Assembly (NCBI RefSeq): GCF_001936335.1
Contig: NZ_CP018888.1
Location: 186,001 to 250,000, forward strand
From: Amylolactobacillus amylophilus DSM 20533 = JCM 1125
Lineage (GTDB): Bacteria; Bacillota; Bacilli; Lactobacillales; Lactobacillaceae
Length of the DNA stretch: 64,000 nucleotides
Direction of reading: 5' to 3'
The notes under the pieces were generated by a model that saw only the letters and a list, made by a program, of their open reading frames with translations, made no database searches and was not told the origin of the DNA. Shown here piece after piece: positions 36,996 to 44,865 of this stretch (positions are counted from its first letter, which is position 1; each line of letters starts with the position of its first letter). The position numbers were made by a program, and so were the translations under genes.

Positions 36996-37022
36996 AAAAA
37001 AAAAAGACCATTTTCATGGTCT
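36996..37022 (-). terminator. Terminator of the BI-1 family gene
   Basis: Minus strand AGACCATGAAAATGGTCT (stem AGACCAT/ATGGTCT, loop GAAA) followed by about ten T, 24 bases after the gene's stop. Confidence 0.85.
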
Positions 37023-37046
37023 AAACTACTTCTATGTCTCAAATAC

Positions 37047-37757
37047 TTAGCGGCGATCACCAACTAAGGCAAGCACACGTTGGAATAAGTTGATGAAGTC
37101 AAGGTAAAGATCAACAGCCATTAATGTACTAATACCTTCAATATCGGCTGCAGCAACATTCTGGTTCCGTCTTACCAATTGGTTCGAATCATACACGATA
37201 TACGCACTGAACAGCAGCATAACAAGGATGTTCATGATAATGCCACCGGTTCCCATACCGATGAACATGCCAATAAATGTCATAACAACTGTACCAAGGA
37301 GCATGACGAATAATACGCGACCCCAGCTGACAAAATCCTTATTTGTGGTGGTTCCAAAACGCGCTAACCCGAGGAATATTGCTCCAGAAATCAGGAATGC
37401 CGCGCCAATTGAATCGAGCGTATAGTATGTAAACGGCAGTGTCAAAACGAGGCCGAAGATTGCGGCAATCACGTAGAAGGCCGCTTGTGCCTTCGTATTC
37501 TCGCGGTGTTTTACGAATGTTCGCACCCGAACCGCCGCTGCAATCAACAACACAAATGAGAGCAACCAGCCCATAAAAAACGCATTACCGCTAATTTGTG
37601 CTAATTGATCGCCGACAAGCATCGTTGTACCAACACTCACGACTGCGGTCAGCGCAATACCAGCCGCAACTTTTTGGTAGGTCTTACTGATTAACTTGTG
37701 TAGATTACTTCTCTTCGTCTTTGTTATCTCTAATTGACGAGCTTGTACTTCGTCCAT
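37047..37757 (-). CDS. Bax inhibitor-1 / YetJ-like membrane protein
   Basis: A 236-residue integral membrane protein with about seven hydrophobic helices, for example AAGIALTAVVSVGTTMLVG, FMGWLLSFVLLIAAAVRV and ITTLIG-like repeats. The ending VDLYLDFINLFQRVLAL with acidic residues in the last helices is the BI-1 (TMBIM) signature. YetJ of Bacillus is a pH-sensitive calcium leak; role here unknown. ATG 37757 follows GGGGGAG. The frame extends further upstream but only through the promoter. Confidence 0.9.
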   Translation of the reverse strand: MDEVQARQLEITKTKRSNLHKLISKTYQKVAAGIALTAVVSVGTTMLVGDQLAQISGNAFFMGWLLSFVLLIAAAVRVRTFVKHRENTKAQAAFYVIAAIFGLVLTLPFTYYTLDSIGAAFLISGAIFLGLARFGTTTNKDFVSWGRVLFVMLLGTVVMTFIGMFIGMGTGGIIMNILVMLLFSAYIVYDSNQLVRRNQNVAAADIEGISTLMAVDLYLDFINLFQRVLALVGDRR

Positions 37758-37784
37758 GGGAAATCTCCCCCTTCTTTTGAGACA

Positions 37785-37812
37785 ATTATACCAACTAAAA
37801 TACCAAAAGCAA
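37785..37812 (-). promoter_or_regulatory. Promoter of the BI-1 family gene
   Basis: Minus strand TTGCTT (37807-37812), 16-base spacer, TATAAT (37785-37790), about 27 bases before the start codon. Confidence 0.65.
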
Positions 37813-37843
37813 TTCTTAAAAGATCTACATTGGGTATTTGACT

Positions 37844-37872
37844 TTGCATTTAAGCGTGCCATTGTCTAGAAT
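37844..37872 (+). promoter_or_regulatory. Promoter of the DUF1275 gene
   Basis: TTGCAT (37844-37849), 17-base spacer, TAGAAT (37867-37872), 24 bases before the start codon. Confidence 0.6.
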
Positions 37873-37896
37873 GAAAAAGTTAAGATTGGAGTAATT

Positions 37897-38592
37897 ATGA
37901 GAGAAATACGTAAACCTGATTATGAACGTGTTGTTCCGGGAATGTTCTTAGCCGCCAGTGCGGGTGGCCTTGATGCCTATTCATACCTTCTTCATGGCGA
38001 AGTTTTTGCTGGAATGCAGACTGGAAATTTGATTCTGTTAGGAATTAACCTTGGTAGAGGTGATTTCGGCAAAATCGGCCGTTATATTTTCGCAATTGCC
38101 ATGTTCATGCTTGGAACCATCGTCGTCAGATTAGTACAACACAAATACGATAATATTAAACAGGTATCGCGTCCAACCTTCGTCCTTATCTACGAAATGA
38201 TCCTCCTCATCGTGGCACTAATTCTGACCCAAAAACTGTCGAATCTGCTGATACTGGCGATTCTTTCAATGGCGGCGGCAGCCCAAATGCAGGAATTTCG
38301 CAAGATTTATAATGGTCCTTACACGCCGATGATGATGACCGGTAATCTCCGGACAATCTCAGAGGGCCTGTATGACACGTTATTCATACACAAACCAGCC
38401 GCTTGGAAGAAAACCAAGACATTTATCATCATCCTACTGAGCTTCCTTGCAGGCGCTGTTCTCAACGGTTTGTTGGTTGGCTACCTGGGCCAGAACACGA
38501 TTGTAATCTCCATCATCGGTCTTATGGTAGCAATTTATACTAGCCACCTCCACCTTCCACCGCAAGACGATCTTTATCAGAAGCACAAATAA
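37897..38592 (+). CDS. DUF1275 (YoaK) membrane protein
   Basis: A 231-residue protein of the DUF1275 family. The signature AASAGGLDAYSYLLHGEVFAGMQTGNLI-type start (residues about 17-45, with DAYSYL and QTGNLILLG) is present, and about six transmembrane helices follow. Mid-protein AAQMQEFRKIYNGPYTPMMMTGNLRTI repeats the TGNL motif, as in the family. Function unknown. Single gene with its own promoter. Confidence 0.87.
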   Translation: MREIRKPDYERVVPGMFLAASAGGLDAYSYLLHGEVFAGMQTGNLILLGINLGRGDFGKIGRYIFAIAMFMLGTIVVRLVQHKYDNIKQVSRPTFVLIYEMILLIVALILTQKLSNLLILAILSMAAAAQMQEFRKIYNGPYTPMMMTGNLRTISEGLYDTLFIHKPAAWKKTKTFIIILLSFLAGAVLNGLLVGYLGQNTIVISIIGLMVAIYTSHLHLPPQDDLYQKHK

Positions 38593-38622
38593 TCTATTTA
38601 TACAAAAATTGTAATTTAATCC

Positions 38623-38651
38623 TTGCTATTTATCTTTTTTGGCGACATAAT
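38623..38651 (+). promoter_or_regulatory. Possible promoter of the RHH-SPFH operon
   Basis: TTGCTA (38623-38628), 17-base spacer, CATAAT (38646-38651). A short inverted repeat (TCACT-n7-AGTGA, 38656-38672) lies just downstream, at a place where an autoregulator could bind. Confidence 0.45.
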
Positions 38652-38689
38652 GATGTCACTCAGACAAAGTGAATAGAAAGGATTTTTTT

Positions 38690-39049
38690 ATGGGAGAAGA
38701 ATTGGATAAAAGATTGACATTGCGCCTGTCAGAAAGTTTGTCTGATAGGTTGCAAAGTTACGCAACCGATCATAACCAAAGTATGAATAGTGCCATTCTG
38801 ACTGCGATTGAGCTGTTATTGAATCAGAAAGATTTAAAAGTATCTGGTTTCGCCAATTTCGAACAAAGAAACTTCATTGGTCAGATAGTCGGTGCAAAAG
38901 ATATCGACCAAACTACCGGCATCATCACCGTACGCGGTCTGGTCTACCGTTACATCACTGAGAACAACGAGCCAGTCAAAGCACATAAGCAATACGAAGT
39001 CACAAATATCAATGGAAATATCGTCATTATCAAAGAAAGAGAGAATTAA
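38690..39049 (+). CDS. Ribbon-helix-helix protein with C-terminal NfeD-like OB-fold region
   Basis: 119 residues from ATG 38690, which has AAAGGA before it. Residues about 5-43 (KRLTLRLSESLSDRLQSYAT, then the helix SMNSAILTAIELLLNQ) form an Arc/CopG-type ribbon-helix-helix DNA-binding domain. Residues about 58-116 (FIGQIVGAKDIDQTTGIITV, GLVYRYITENNEPVKA, YEVTNINGNIVIIKE) follow the pattern of the C-terminal OB domain of NfeD proteins (GxxGxAxxxLxPxGxxxxxGxxYxA... VxVxxxxGxxLxV). NfeD proteins are operon partners of SPFH proteins, and the next gene, two bases on, is SPFH. The fusion is my reading of the sequence and needs a structure-based search. Confidence 0.6.
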   Translation: MGEELDKRLTLRLSESLSDRLQSYATDHNQSMNSAILTAIELLLNQKDLKVSGFANFEQRNFIGQIVGAKDIDQTTGIITVRGLVYRYITENNEPVKAHKQYEVTNINGNIVIIKEREN

Positions 39050-39051
39050 TT

Positions 39052-39957
39052 ATGTTCGGAATAAAAATTGTCCCACAAAACAACGTTGGTTTAGTAGAAA
39101 CTTTTGGTAAATACTCACGCACTGTGAACGCCGGAATCAATTTCTACATTCCACTCGCACAACATATCGCTAACGTTTCAATGGCTATGGAGCCTATCTC
39201 ATTGCCTGGTTATTCAATCATCACTAAGGATAACGCCGAAATCGTTGCTACTGTTACTTTGAACTACCACGTAACGAACGCTGTAAAATACCAATATGAG
39301 AATACCGATTCTGTTGAATCAATGGCTCAGCTGGTTCGTGGGCACTTGCGTGATATCATGGGTAACCTCGATTTGAACGAAGCCCTTGTTTCGACGAAGA
39401 AGATCAACGTCGACTTGGCTGAAGCAATCGGTGATTTGACAGATACATACGGTATCAAAGTTGACCGAATTAATATCGACGAATTGAAGCCTTCACTTGA
39501 AATCCAAAAAGCCATGGACAAGCAACTGACTGCCGATCGTAACAAAACTGCTGCGATTTTGCGTGCTGAAGGTGAATCTAAGTCAATCGAATTGACCACT
39601 AAGGCCAAGAATGATGCTTTAGTGAACACAGCCAAAGCCGAAGCAACTGCAAAGAGAACAGCTGCTGACGCTGAAAAGTACAGAATTGACGTTGTTCAAG
39701 AGGCTTTGAACAATGTTTCTGAGACTTACCTCGCTAACCAATCAATCGATGCTTATCGTCAATTGGCAAATTCTGACACAAACCTGGTTGTCGTACCAAA
39801 TGACGGCTCAAGCACTTATGGCCAAGCAGGCGTTTTGGGCAACTTGATCAACCCTAAAAAACCAACATTTAACAAGCACAACAACGGCGAAACTTCAGAT
39901 GCTGTGAACGATATTTCAGTCTCGATGGATGAATTAACTAGCCAAGACGACGAATAG
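39052..39957 (+). CDS. SPFH/band 7 (stomatin-like) protein
   Basis: A 301-residue SPFH-domain protein: VPQNNVGLVETFGKYSRTVN (residues 7-26), LPGYSIITKDNAEIVATVTL, LRDIMGNLDLNEALVSTKKI and YGIKVDRINIDELKPSLEIQ are the band 7 core. A helical, probably coiled-coil part follows (LTTKAKNDALVNTAKAEATA). There is no N-terminal membrane helix, so membrane attachment would be peripheral. Such proteins form oligomeric scaffolds in membrane microdomains. The C-terminal tail is acidic. It is coupled to the RHH/NfeD-like gene (2 bases) and to a small basic protein gene (3 bases). Confidence 0.9.
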   Translation: MFGIKIVPQNNVGLVETFGKYSRTVNAGINFYIPLAQHIANVSMAMEPISLPGYSIITKDNAEIVATVTLNYHVTNAVKYQYENTDSVESMAQLVRGHLRDIMGNLDLNEALVSTKKINVDLAEAIGDLTDTYGIKVDRINIDELKPSLEIQKAMDKQLTADRNKTAAILRAEGESKSIELTTKAKNDALVNTAKAEATAKRTAADAEKYRIDVVQEALNNVSETYLANQSIDAYRQLANSDTNLVVVPNDGSSTYGQAGVLGNLINPKKPTFNKHNNGETSDAVNDISVSMDELTSQDDE

Positions 39958-39960
39958 TCG

Positions 39961-40194
39961 ATGGTGAAGACAATGATTAATCATAAGAAGCATTACCTCA
40001 CGACCGCCGAATACAGCGTTTTGACTGGGAGCAAACGATTCACAAACGGCAACGTCAAAAAGAATCGACGCGATGCTCGAAAAGCATCACAGGCCAAACC
40101 ATCACGCACGAATATGGTAGAGAACTCCCCTTCAGACAGCAAAGTATTGAAGTTTCTCGATCAACTCTTCGAGAATATTGGAAAGCTACAATAA
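39961..40194 (+). CDS. Small basic protein, third gene of the SPFH operon
   Basis: A 77-residue protein, isoelectric point clearly high (KKNRRDARKASQAKPSRTN in the middle), ending KVLKFLDQLFENIGKLQ, which could be an amphipathic helix. No family recognised. ATG 39961 lies three bases after the SPFH stop; a second ATG four codons later, MINHKKHY, is also possible. Operon position suggests a partner of the SPFH protein; the amphipathic C-terminus could bind membrane, but that is speculation. Confidence 0.65.
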   Translation: MVKTMINHKKHYLTTAEYSVLTGSKRFTNGNVKKNRRDARKASQAKPSRTNMVENSPSDSKVLKFLDQLFENIGKLQ

Positions 40195-40212
40195 TACAAA
40201 ATAATAGTACAA

Positions 40213-40254
40213 AATAAATACTCCACGAGCATTTGCTTGTTCACGGAGTATTTT
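40213..40254. terminator. Terminator shared by the SPFH operon and the purine permease gene
   Basis: AAATACTCC ... GGAGTATTT with an inner CACGAGCA/TGTTCACG-like extension, followed by TTTTTTT on the plus strand and by TATTTATTTT on the minus strand. Confidence 0.85.
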
Positions 40255-40279
40255 TTTGGATTTTAGGAGTTATTAGATA

Positions 40280-41740
40280 TTAAATGTTGGCTAAAAGAAT
40301 GAAGTTCACCACGAACAAGCCAGAGACAATCCAAAGTATTGGATGCACTTTTTTGGCATTACCACGAACAGTTTGGATGATGCAGTAAGTGATGAAACCT
40401 GCTGCGATACCGTAGGAAATGTTGTAGGCTAATCCCATAAAGATCGAGGTGAAGAACGCCGGAATGGCTTCACCCAAATCGTTCCAGTCAATATTCTTGA
40501 ATGTACTCATCATCATCACACCAACGGCAATGAGTGCTGGCGCCAAAGCTTCTGTTGGAACTACTGCAATGAAAGGCGTAAATACTGTTGAGAGCAGAAA
40601 CATAATAGCAACAGTCACGGCGGTCAAGCCAGTCCGACCACCGGCACCGATTCCGGCAGCACTTTCCACATACGTCGTTGTGTTACTAGTACCGAAAACT
40701 GCACCTATCGAGGTTGCGATTGAATCAGCAAACAATGCACGATCCATTTTAGAACTAAAGCCATTCCCATTCTCGAGGGCTGCCTCGTCCTGCTCGTTAA
40801 ATATTCCAGTTTTGCGTCCGGTACCGATGAATGTACCTAGCGTATCAAAGGTGTCCGAGAAACTAAAGGAGAAGATCGTCATCAGAACTAACGCCAGCTT
40901 ACTTGGATCATTAAACAGGGTCACGAGTCCCTTAGAGCCAAACGCCGCACCAAAGGTCGTACCGAGTTGATTGAATGATTCCCCAAGAGAGGTGGCTGTG
41001 GCGGCATTGAAATTGGTCACACCCAGTGGAATACCAATCAGTGTAGTGAGGATAATGCTGATAAACACAGCTCCTGGGACCTTTTTAATTAGTAATACAA
41101 TCACGATTAACAGACCGATGAGGGCCAGCAATGCGCCGGGTTTCGCAAAACTAGTTAAGGCAGGCACGATTCCACCGCCGGTCACAATTGACTGCAGGCC
41201 ACCCTTAAAGGTTTCCTGGCCCGCCGCGAGTGGCGCACCATTAACACTAATAATATTGGCAGGCTCAGACGTAAACTGGAGGAAGCCAGCATTTTTCAGT
41301 CCCACATAGGCGATAAAAACACCGATACCACCACCCATAGCGTGTTGCAGCGATTTGGGAATTGCTCTGATAATCATCTTCCGAATTTTAGTAACCGTGA
41401 TCAAAATGTTGATGAGACCACAGATGAAGACCAACGCCAAACCCTGTTGCCAACTAAAACCAAGCGCGAAGCAGACCGTGTAGGTGAAAAACGCATTGAG
41501 GCCCATTCCCGGCGCCAATGCATATGGCACGTTCGCGAATAATCCCATAATCATCGTACCCACAAACGAGGCGATGATTGTAGCAAGAAAGACCGCCTGC
41601 GCCGGCATTCCCGTTTGGGCCAGGATTGATGGATTAACAAACAGGATGTAAGACATGGCGAAGAATGTCGTGATTCCTGCCAAGATTTCCGTGGATATTT
41701 TCGTATGATTCTTCTGCAATTTAAAAAGATTGTTCAGCAT
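40280..41740 (-). CDS. Purine permease, PbuG/AzgA type (NCS2)
   Basis: A 486-residue transporter with 12-14 hydrophobic helices. The N-terminus (ISTEILAGITTFFAMSYIL FVNP split across TM1) and ALAPGMGLNAFFTYTV are typical of guanine/hypoxanthine permeases of the AzgA-like branch. SFSDTFDTLGTFIGTGRKTG and FGTSNTTTYVESAAGIGAGG are the ligand-binding TM8 and TM10 regions. I see no purine riboswitch in the leader. ATG 41740 follows AAAGGAG. Confidence 0.92.
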   Translation of the reverse strand: MLNNLFKLQKNHTKISTEILAGITTFFAMSYILFVNPSILAQTGMPAQAVFLATIIASFVGTMIMGLFANVPYALAPGMGLNAFFTYTVCFALGFSWQQGLALVFICGLINILITVTKIRKMIIRAIPKSLQHAMGGGIGVFIAYVGLKNAGFLQFTSEPANIISVNGAPLAAGQETFKGGLQSIVTGGGIVPALTSFAKPGALLALIGLLIVIVLLIKKVPGAVFISIILTTLIGIPLGVTNFNAATATSLGESFNQLGTTFGAAFGSKGLVTLFNDPSKLALVLMTIFSFSFSDTFDTLGTFIGTGRKTGIFNEQDEAALENGNGFSSKMDRALFADSIATSIGAVFGTSNTTTYVESAAGIGAGGRTGLTAVTVAIMFLLSTVFTPFIAVVPTEALAPALIAVGVMMMSTFKNIDWNDLGEAIPAFFTSIFMGLAYNISYGIAAGFITYCIIQTVRGNAKKVHPILWIVSGLFVVNFILLANI

Positions 41741-41989
41741 TTCGTTCTCCTTTGACCAATTTATACCATGATATTACCAGAAATAAGCTAGTAAAACAAG
41801 ATATTTCCGAACAATTTTTTGAATCATCATAGAAATAGTACGTATTTATTTGTTGGAATGAGCTCGAGCTGCTTGGTGGCAATGTGTTCAGTAAAGAATA
41901 TCGTGGGTAACATTGTGCGAGCTTTGTCCACCATTTGTCCGACTAACTCCGAAAAACCATAGTTTTACGAAGAAATTCTGTCAAAACAA
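41741..41989. other. Intergenic region upstream of the purine permease gene
   Basis: No gene or tRNA seen. On the minus strand TGGTATAAA (41757-41765) is a plausible extended -10 for the permease. No purine-aptamer sequence elements are visible. The rest is unremarkable. Confidence 0.4.
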
Positions 41990-42034
41990 AAAGCACCTAC
42001 AAACGCTGTTATATCAACGTTTGATAGGTGCTTT
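41990..42034 (-). terminator. Terminator of tRNA-Leu
   Basis: AAAGCACCTA-c-AAACG ... CGTTT-g-ATAGGTGCTTT, a long stem of about 16 bp, followed on the minus strand by TTTTTGTTTTG. Confidence 0.8.
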
Positions 42035-42069
42035 AGTTTTCCGAAGTTTAACTAAGAAAACCTAATATA

Positions 42070-42153
42070 TGCCCCAAACAGGAGTCGAACCTGCACATGG
42101 AAACCCATACAGCGACCTGAACGCTGCGCGTCTGCCAATTCCGCCATTGGGGC
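42070..42153 (-). tRNA. tRNA-Leu (CAG)
   Basis: 84-base class II tRNA. Acceptor GCCCCAA pairs with TTGGGGC; long variable arm (TGTATGGGTTTCCATGTG); T-arm GGTTCGACTCC; anticodon loop TTCAGGT gives anticodon CAG. CCA not encoded. Confidence 0.96.
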
Positions 42154-42211
42154 AAGTACTCTTTTTATTTTACCAGAAATATTCTAAAATAAAAGAAGAA
42201 ACGAGGAAATT

Positions 42212-43063
42212 ATGCTAAAAAATATTACAGCTGAGCAGGTGGCGCAAACAATCACACCACGCGCACCAAAATCATATAAATGCAACTATGGTCGTGTGCT
42301 TCTAGTTGGTGGAAACGAACAATTCGGTGGCGCCATCATTATGGCGGCTGAAGCCTGTCTGAATACAGGCGCTGGCCTAATTACTGTGGCGACCAACAGC
42401 ATCAACAATGCCGCACTCCATACCCGAATTCCAGAAGCGATGTTTATCGACTACCATGCACAAGAGTTGCTGGTGCCGGCAATAAAGGCAGCAGACATCG
42501 TTGTAATTGGCCCCGGTCTTGGTACGACCCCTTTTGCCCTCGAACTAGTAAAAACGTGTCTCAAGCTACTCGTTGAGCAGCAGACGTGTATCATCGATGC
42601 GAGCGCACTCACAATTTCGGCTGAAAATCCTGCATTAATTAACGACTGTAAAGCACAAATTATTCTGACGCCACACCAAATGGAATGGCAACGACTCAGC
42701 GGCGTGAAAATTGCCGCGCAGACCGATTTGCAGAATAGCACTCAACTAGCCAAGTTATCTGACCACGCCACACTCGTGCTGAAATCAGAGAGGACAAAAG
42801 TATACGATCAGTCCCCTACTGTTTGGCAGAATCCGTTAGGAAATCCTGGAATGGCTACCGGTGGCATGGGTGACACACTTACCGGTATCATTGCCGGAAT
42901 CGTTGCCCAGTTCGGTACCACAACAAATACGGTTAATGCCGCAGTTTATCTGCACAGTTTCACGGGAGACCAGATTGCACAGCAGGACTATGTCGTGCTC
43001 CCAGCCAAGCTGTCTCACCTCCTTCCCCAAGTAATCCAACAATTCAGCAAGCAAAATGCCTAG
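42212..43063 (+). CDS. nnrD: ADP-dependent NAD(P)H-hydrate dehydratase
   Basis: Repairs hydrated NAD(P)H. The 283-residue ribokinase-like protein has KCNYGRVLLVGGNEQFGGA, VVIGPGLGTTPF, and the phosphate/ADP loop NPGMATGGMGDTLTGIIAG with the catalytic Asp (near 220). Here it is the dehydratase domain alone, without the epimerase (NnrE). Starts after GAGGAAATT. Confidence 0.94.
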   Translation: MLKNITAEQVAQTITPRAPKSYKCNYGRVLLVGGNEQFGGAIIMAAEACLNTGAGLITVATNSINNAALHTRIPEAMFIDYHAQELLVPAIKAADIVVIGPGLGTTPFALELVKTCLKLLVEQQTCIIDASALTISAENPALINDCKAQIILTPHQMEWQRLSGVKIAAQTDLQNSTQLAKLSDHATLVLKSERTKVYDQSPTVWQNPLGNPGMATGGMGDTLTGIIAGIVAQFGTTTNTVNAAVYLHSFTGDQIAQQDYVVLPAKLSHLLPQVIQQFSKQNA

Positions 43064-43072
43064 TCAAAATAA

Positions 43073-43133
43073 ATACTCCTAGTTTGTTCGACCGGAATTT
43101 TAATTATTTCCGTGTCCAATGAACTAGGAGTAT
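43073..43133. terminator. Long hairpin between nnrD and the flippase gene
   Basis: ATACTCCTAGTTT pairs with GAACTAGGAGTAT, with an inner CGGAA/TTCCG stem. The minus strand continues TATTTATTTTG, so it should end the flippase transcript; it may also serve nnrD. Confidence 0.75.
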
Positions 43134-43154
43134 AGCTGACTAAGCATTTTTAAT

Positions 43155-44786
43155 TTAAATTCTAATATGTAATTTTCGCAACAGACCATTAATTTTCTCG
43201 CCGAGAATCTTCTGTGCAAGTTCGGTCTTCAACACACAGAAACCGTAAACTAACACTCCGACAACTAGTGCCACGACGATGGCAATAACCGCATGAAACC
43301 TGCTTGTTTCAGACAACCAGAGGTACAGCAACTTCAAAGTACCACTAACAGCGCCAAACATTAACAGAGAGAATGCCGCAATACCGATGAATCTACGTTC
43401 TAGACGTGGCTGATTGTAATGATAGCTCGTTTTCATGTGATAAAGCGCCAGCCAACAAGTAATTCCCATGCCAGCGGCAGTAGCCAACAGCGGACCATAC
43501 AGCTTGAAGAAGTAGATTGCCGGCAATTGCAGTGCAAACTTTAACAAGATCCCGATCACAAGATACTTGATGGCTAGGCCATTCTCAGATAATCCCTGCA
43601 TAATAGCTACAAGGACGGCGAACAAGCCCAGGAGAATCGAGATAAATGCTGATAGGTAGAGCACGCTCGCTCCGGTAGCGTCATAACCATAGAAGATTGT
43701 GTAGATTGGCTGCGCAATAGCCGCCATTCCCATGCTACTTGGCAGCATCACGAACAAAAACAGTTCCAAAGTACTCTCAATCTGATCGCGAATATCTCGT
43801 GTATTTCTTCTGGCATGCGCACCCGCTAGTAAAGGAATAGATGTCACGGCCATCGCGGTGGCTAAAGACACGATAATCATGATTAACTTGTTGGCGTTCA
43901 GACCAAATAAAGCATACCAGCTTTCGATCCGGTCATAGTCCGCTACCACAAACAACTTAATCAGTGGGTGAAACGTGTACTGATCAATCAACTGGAAGAA
44001 TGTAATTCCGGAATCGAGGATAATAAACGGAATCGATTGCCGGACTATTTCGCCCAACAGGCTCTTAGTAGAAACCTCAACCTCGTGGTTGCTATTCAAC
44101 ACAAGTTCATTAATGTCTGCCTGCTTTTTTTTGTAGAAATACACCAGCAATAACAAACCAAACACCGCACCAATAGCGGCAGCAAGGTTGGATTGGACCA
44201 CGGCATCTAGGAAGTCTCCATGTTGTACCTGCATAATGATAAAAGCAGTTAGGAGCATCCAGATGACACGGGCCAGCTGTTCGACGAACTGTGATAGGGC
44301 GCTTGGTGCCATGTTGTTGTAGCCCTGAAAGAACCCGCGAGTCAGGCTCATCACGGGTATGATTAGCACAGCGATGGCTAAGCTTTGCAACACCGGTACC
44401 TGCCGTAGATCCCCTCCGCTAAGGATTGGGGCGAGGAAATACATGACCGCAGCCGAGATAATACCCAGCAACACCATTAGGCCAAGTCCACTCTTGAACA
44501 GTCGCTTGCCCACGCCATACTCATTTAAAGCGTTGTAGTGAGCTACCTGCTTGGCAACGGCACCAGGAATTCCGGCGGTTGAAATAATCAAAAAGAGGCT
44601 GTAAATATTGTAGCTCTTAGCAGTTAACGCATTAGCCACGTTCCCATGGTCCCCCATCCAGGCGTACCACGGAATAATATAGATTGCCCCTAAGATTCGT
44701 GAAAAAATTGAGCCAAATGTCATCCAGGCAGAGCCACGAATCAAGCTTTCGTGCGAGCTCGTGGGCTGCGAATTTTTATTCTGCAT
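43155..44786 (-). CDS. Polysaccharide/lipid II flippase, YtgP (MurJ-like) type
   Basis: A 543-residue MOP-superfamily membrane protein with about 14 helices. The beginning ESLIRGSAWMTFGSIFSRIL and GAIYIIPWYAWMGDHGNVAN is the Bacillus Amj/YtgP-type start, and LSRGFFQGYNNM-like (here LTRGFFQGYNNMAPSALSQF) is the family's conserved loop. YtgP-type proteins move lipid-linked peptidoglycan precursors or teichoic-acid repeat units. Located downstream of leuS with an 80-base gap. Confidence 0.9.
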   Translation of the reverse strand: MQNKNSQPTSSHESLIRGSAWMTFGSIFSRILGAIYIIPWYAWMGDHGNVANALTAKSYNIYSLFLIISTAGIPGAVAKQVAHYNALNEYGVGKRLFKSGLGLMVLLGIISAAVMYFLAPILSGGDLRQVPVLQSLAIAVLIIPVMSLTRGFFQGYNNMAPSALSQFVEQLARVIWMLLTAFIIMQVQHGDFLDAVVQSNLAAAIGAVFGLLLLVYFYKKKQADINELVLNSNHEVEVSTKSLLGEIVRQSIPFIILDSGITFFQLIDQYTFHPLIKLFVVADYDRIESWYALFGLNANKLIMIIVSLATAMAVTSIPLLAGAHARRNTRDIRDQIESTLELFLFVMLPSSMGMAAIAQPIYTIFYGYDATGASVLYLSAFISILLGLFAVLVAIMQGLSENGLAIKYLVIGILLKFALQLPAIYFFKLYGPLLATAAGMGITCWLALYHMKTSYHYNQPRLERRFIGIAAFSLLMFGAVSGTLKLLYLWLSETSRFHAVIAIVVALVVGVLVYGFCVLKTELAQKILGEKINGLLRKLHIRI

Positions 44787-44865
44787 AAAGTCTTCCTATT
44801 CCCTATTATTTCTATCATACAAATTTACAGTCACAATTCATATGACTTTAGGAAAAATTTAGTGT

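Noticed and set aside
40449-41309. Long plus-strand frames (173 and 112 codons) opposite the purine permease gene
   Set aside because: Shadow frames of a transporter with strong codon bias; Ala/Val/Pro-rich composition is typical of antisense reading.
41741-42069. Purine riboswitch upstream of the purine permease
   Set aside because: The conserved junction bases of the purine aptamer are not found on the minus strand.
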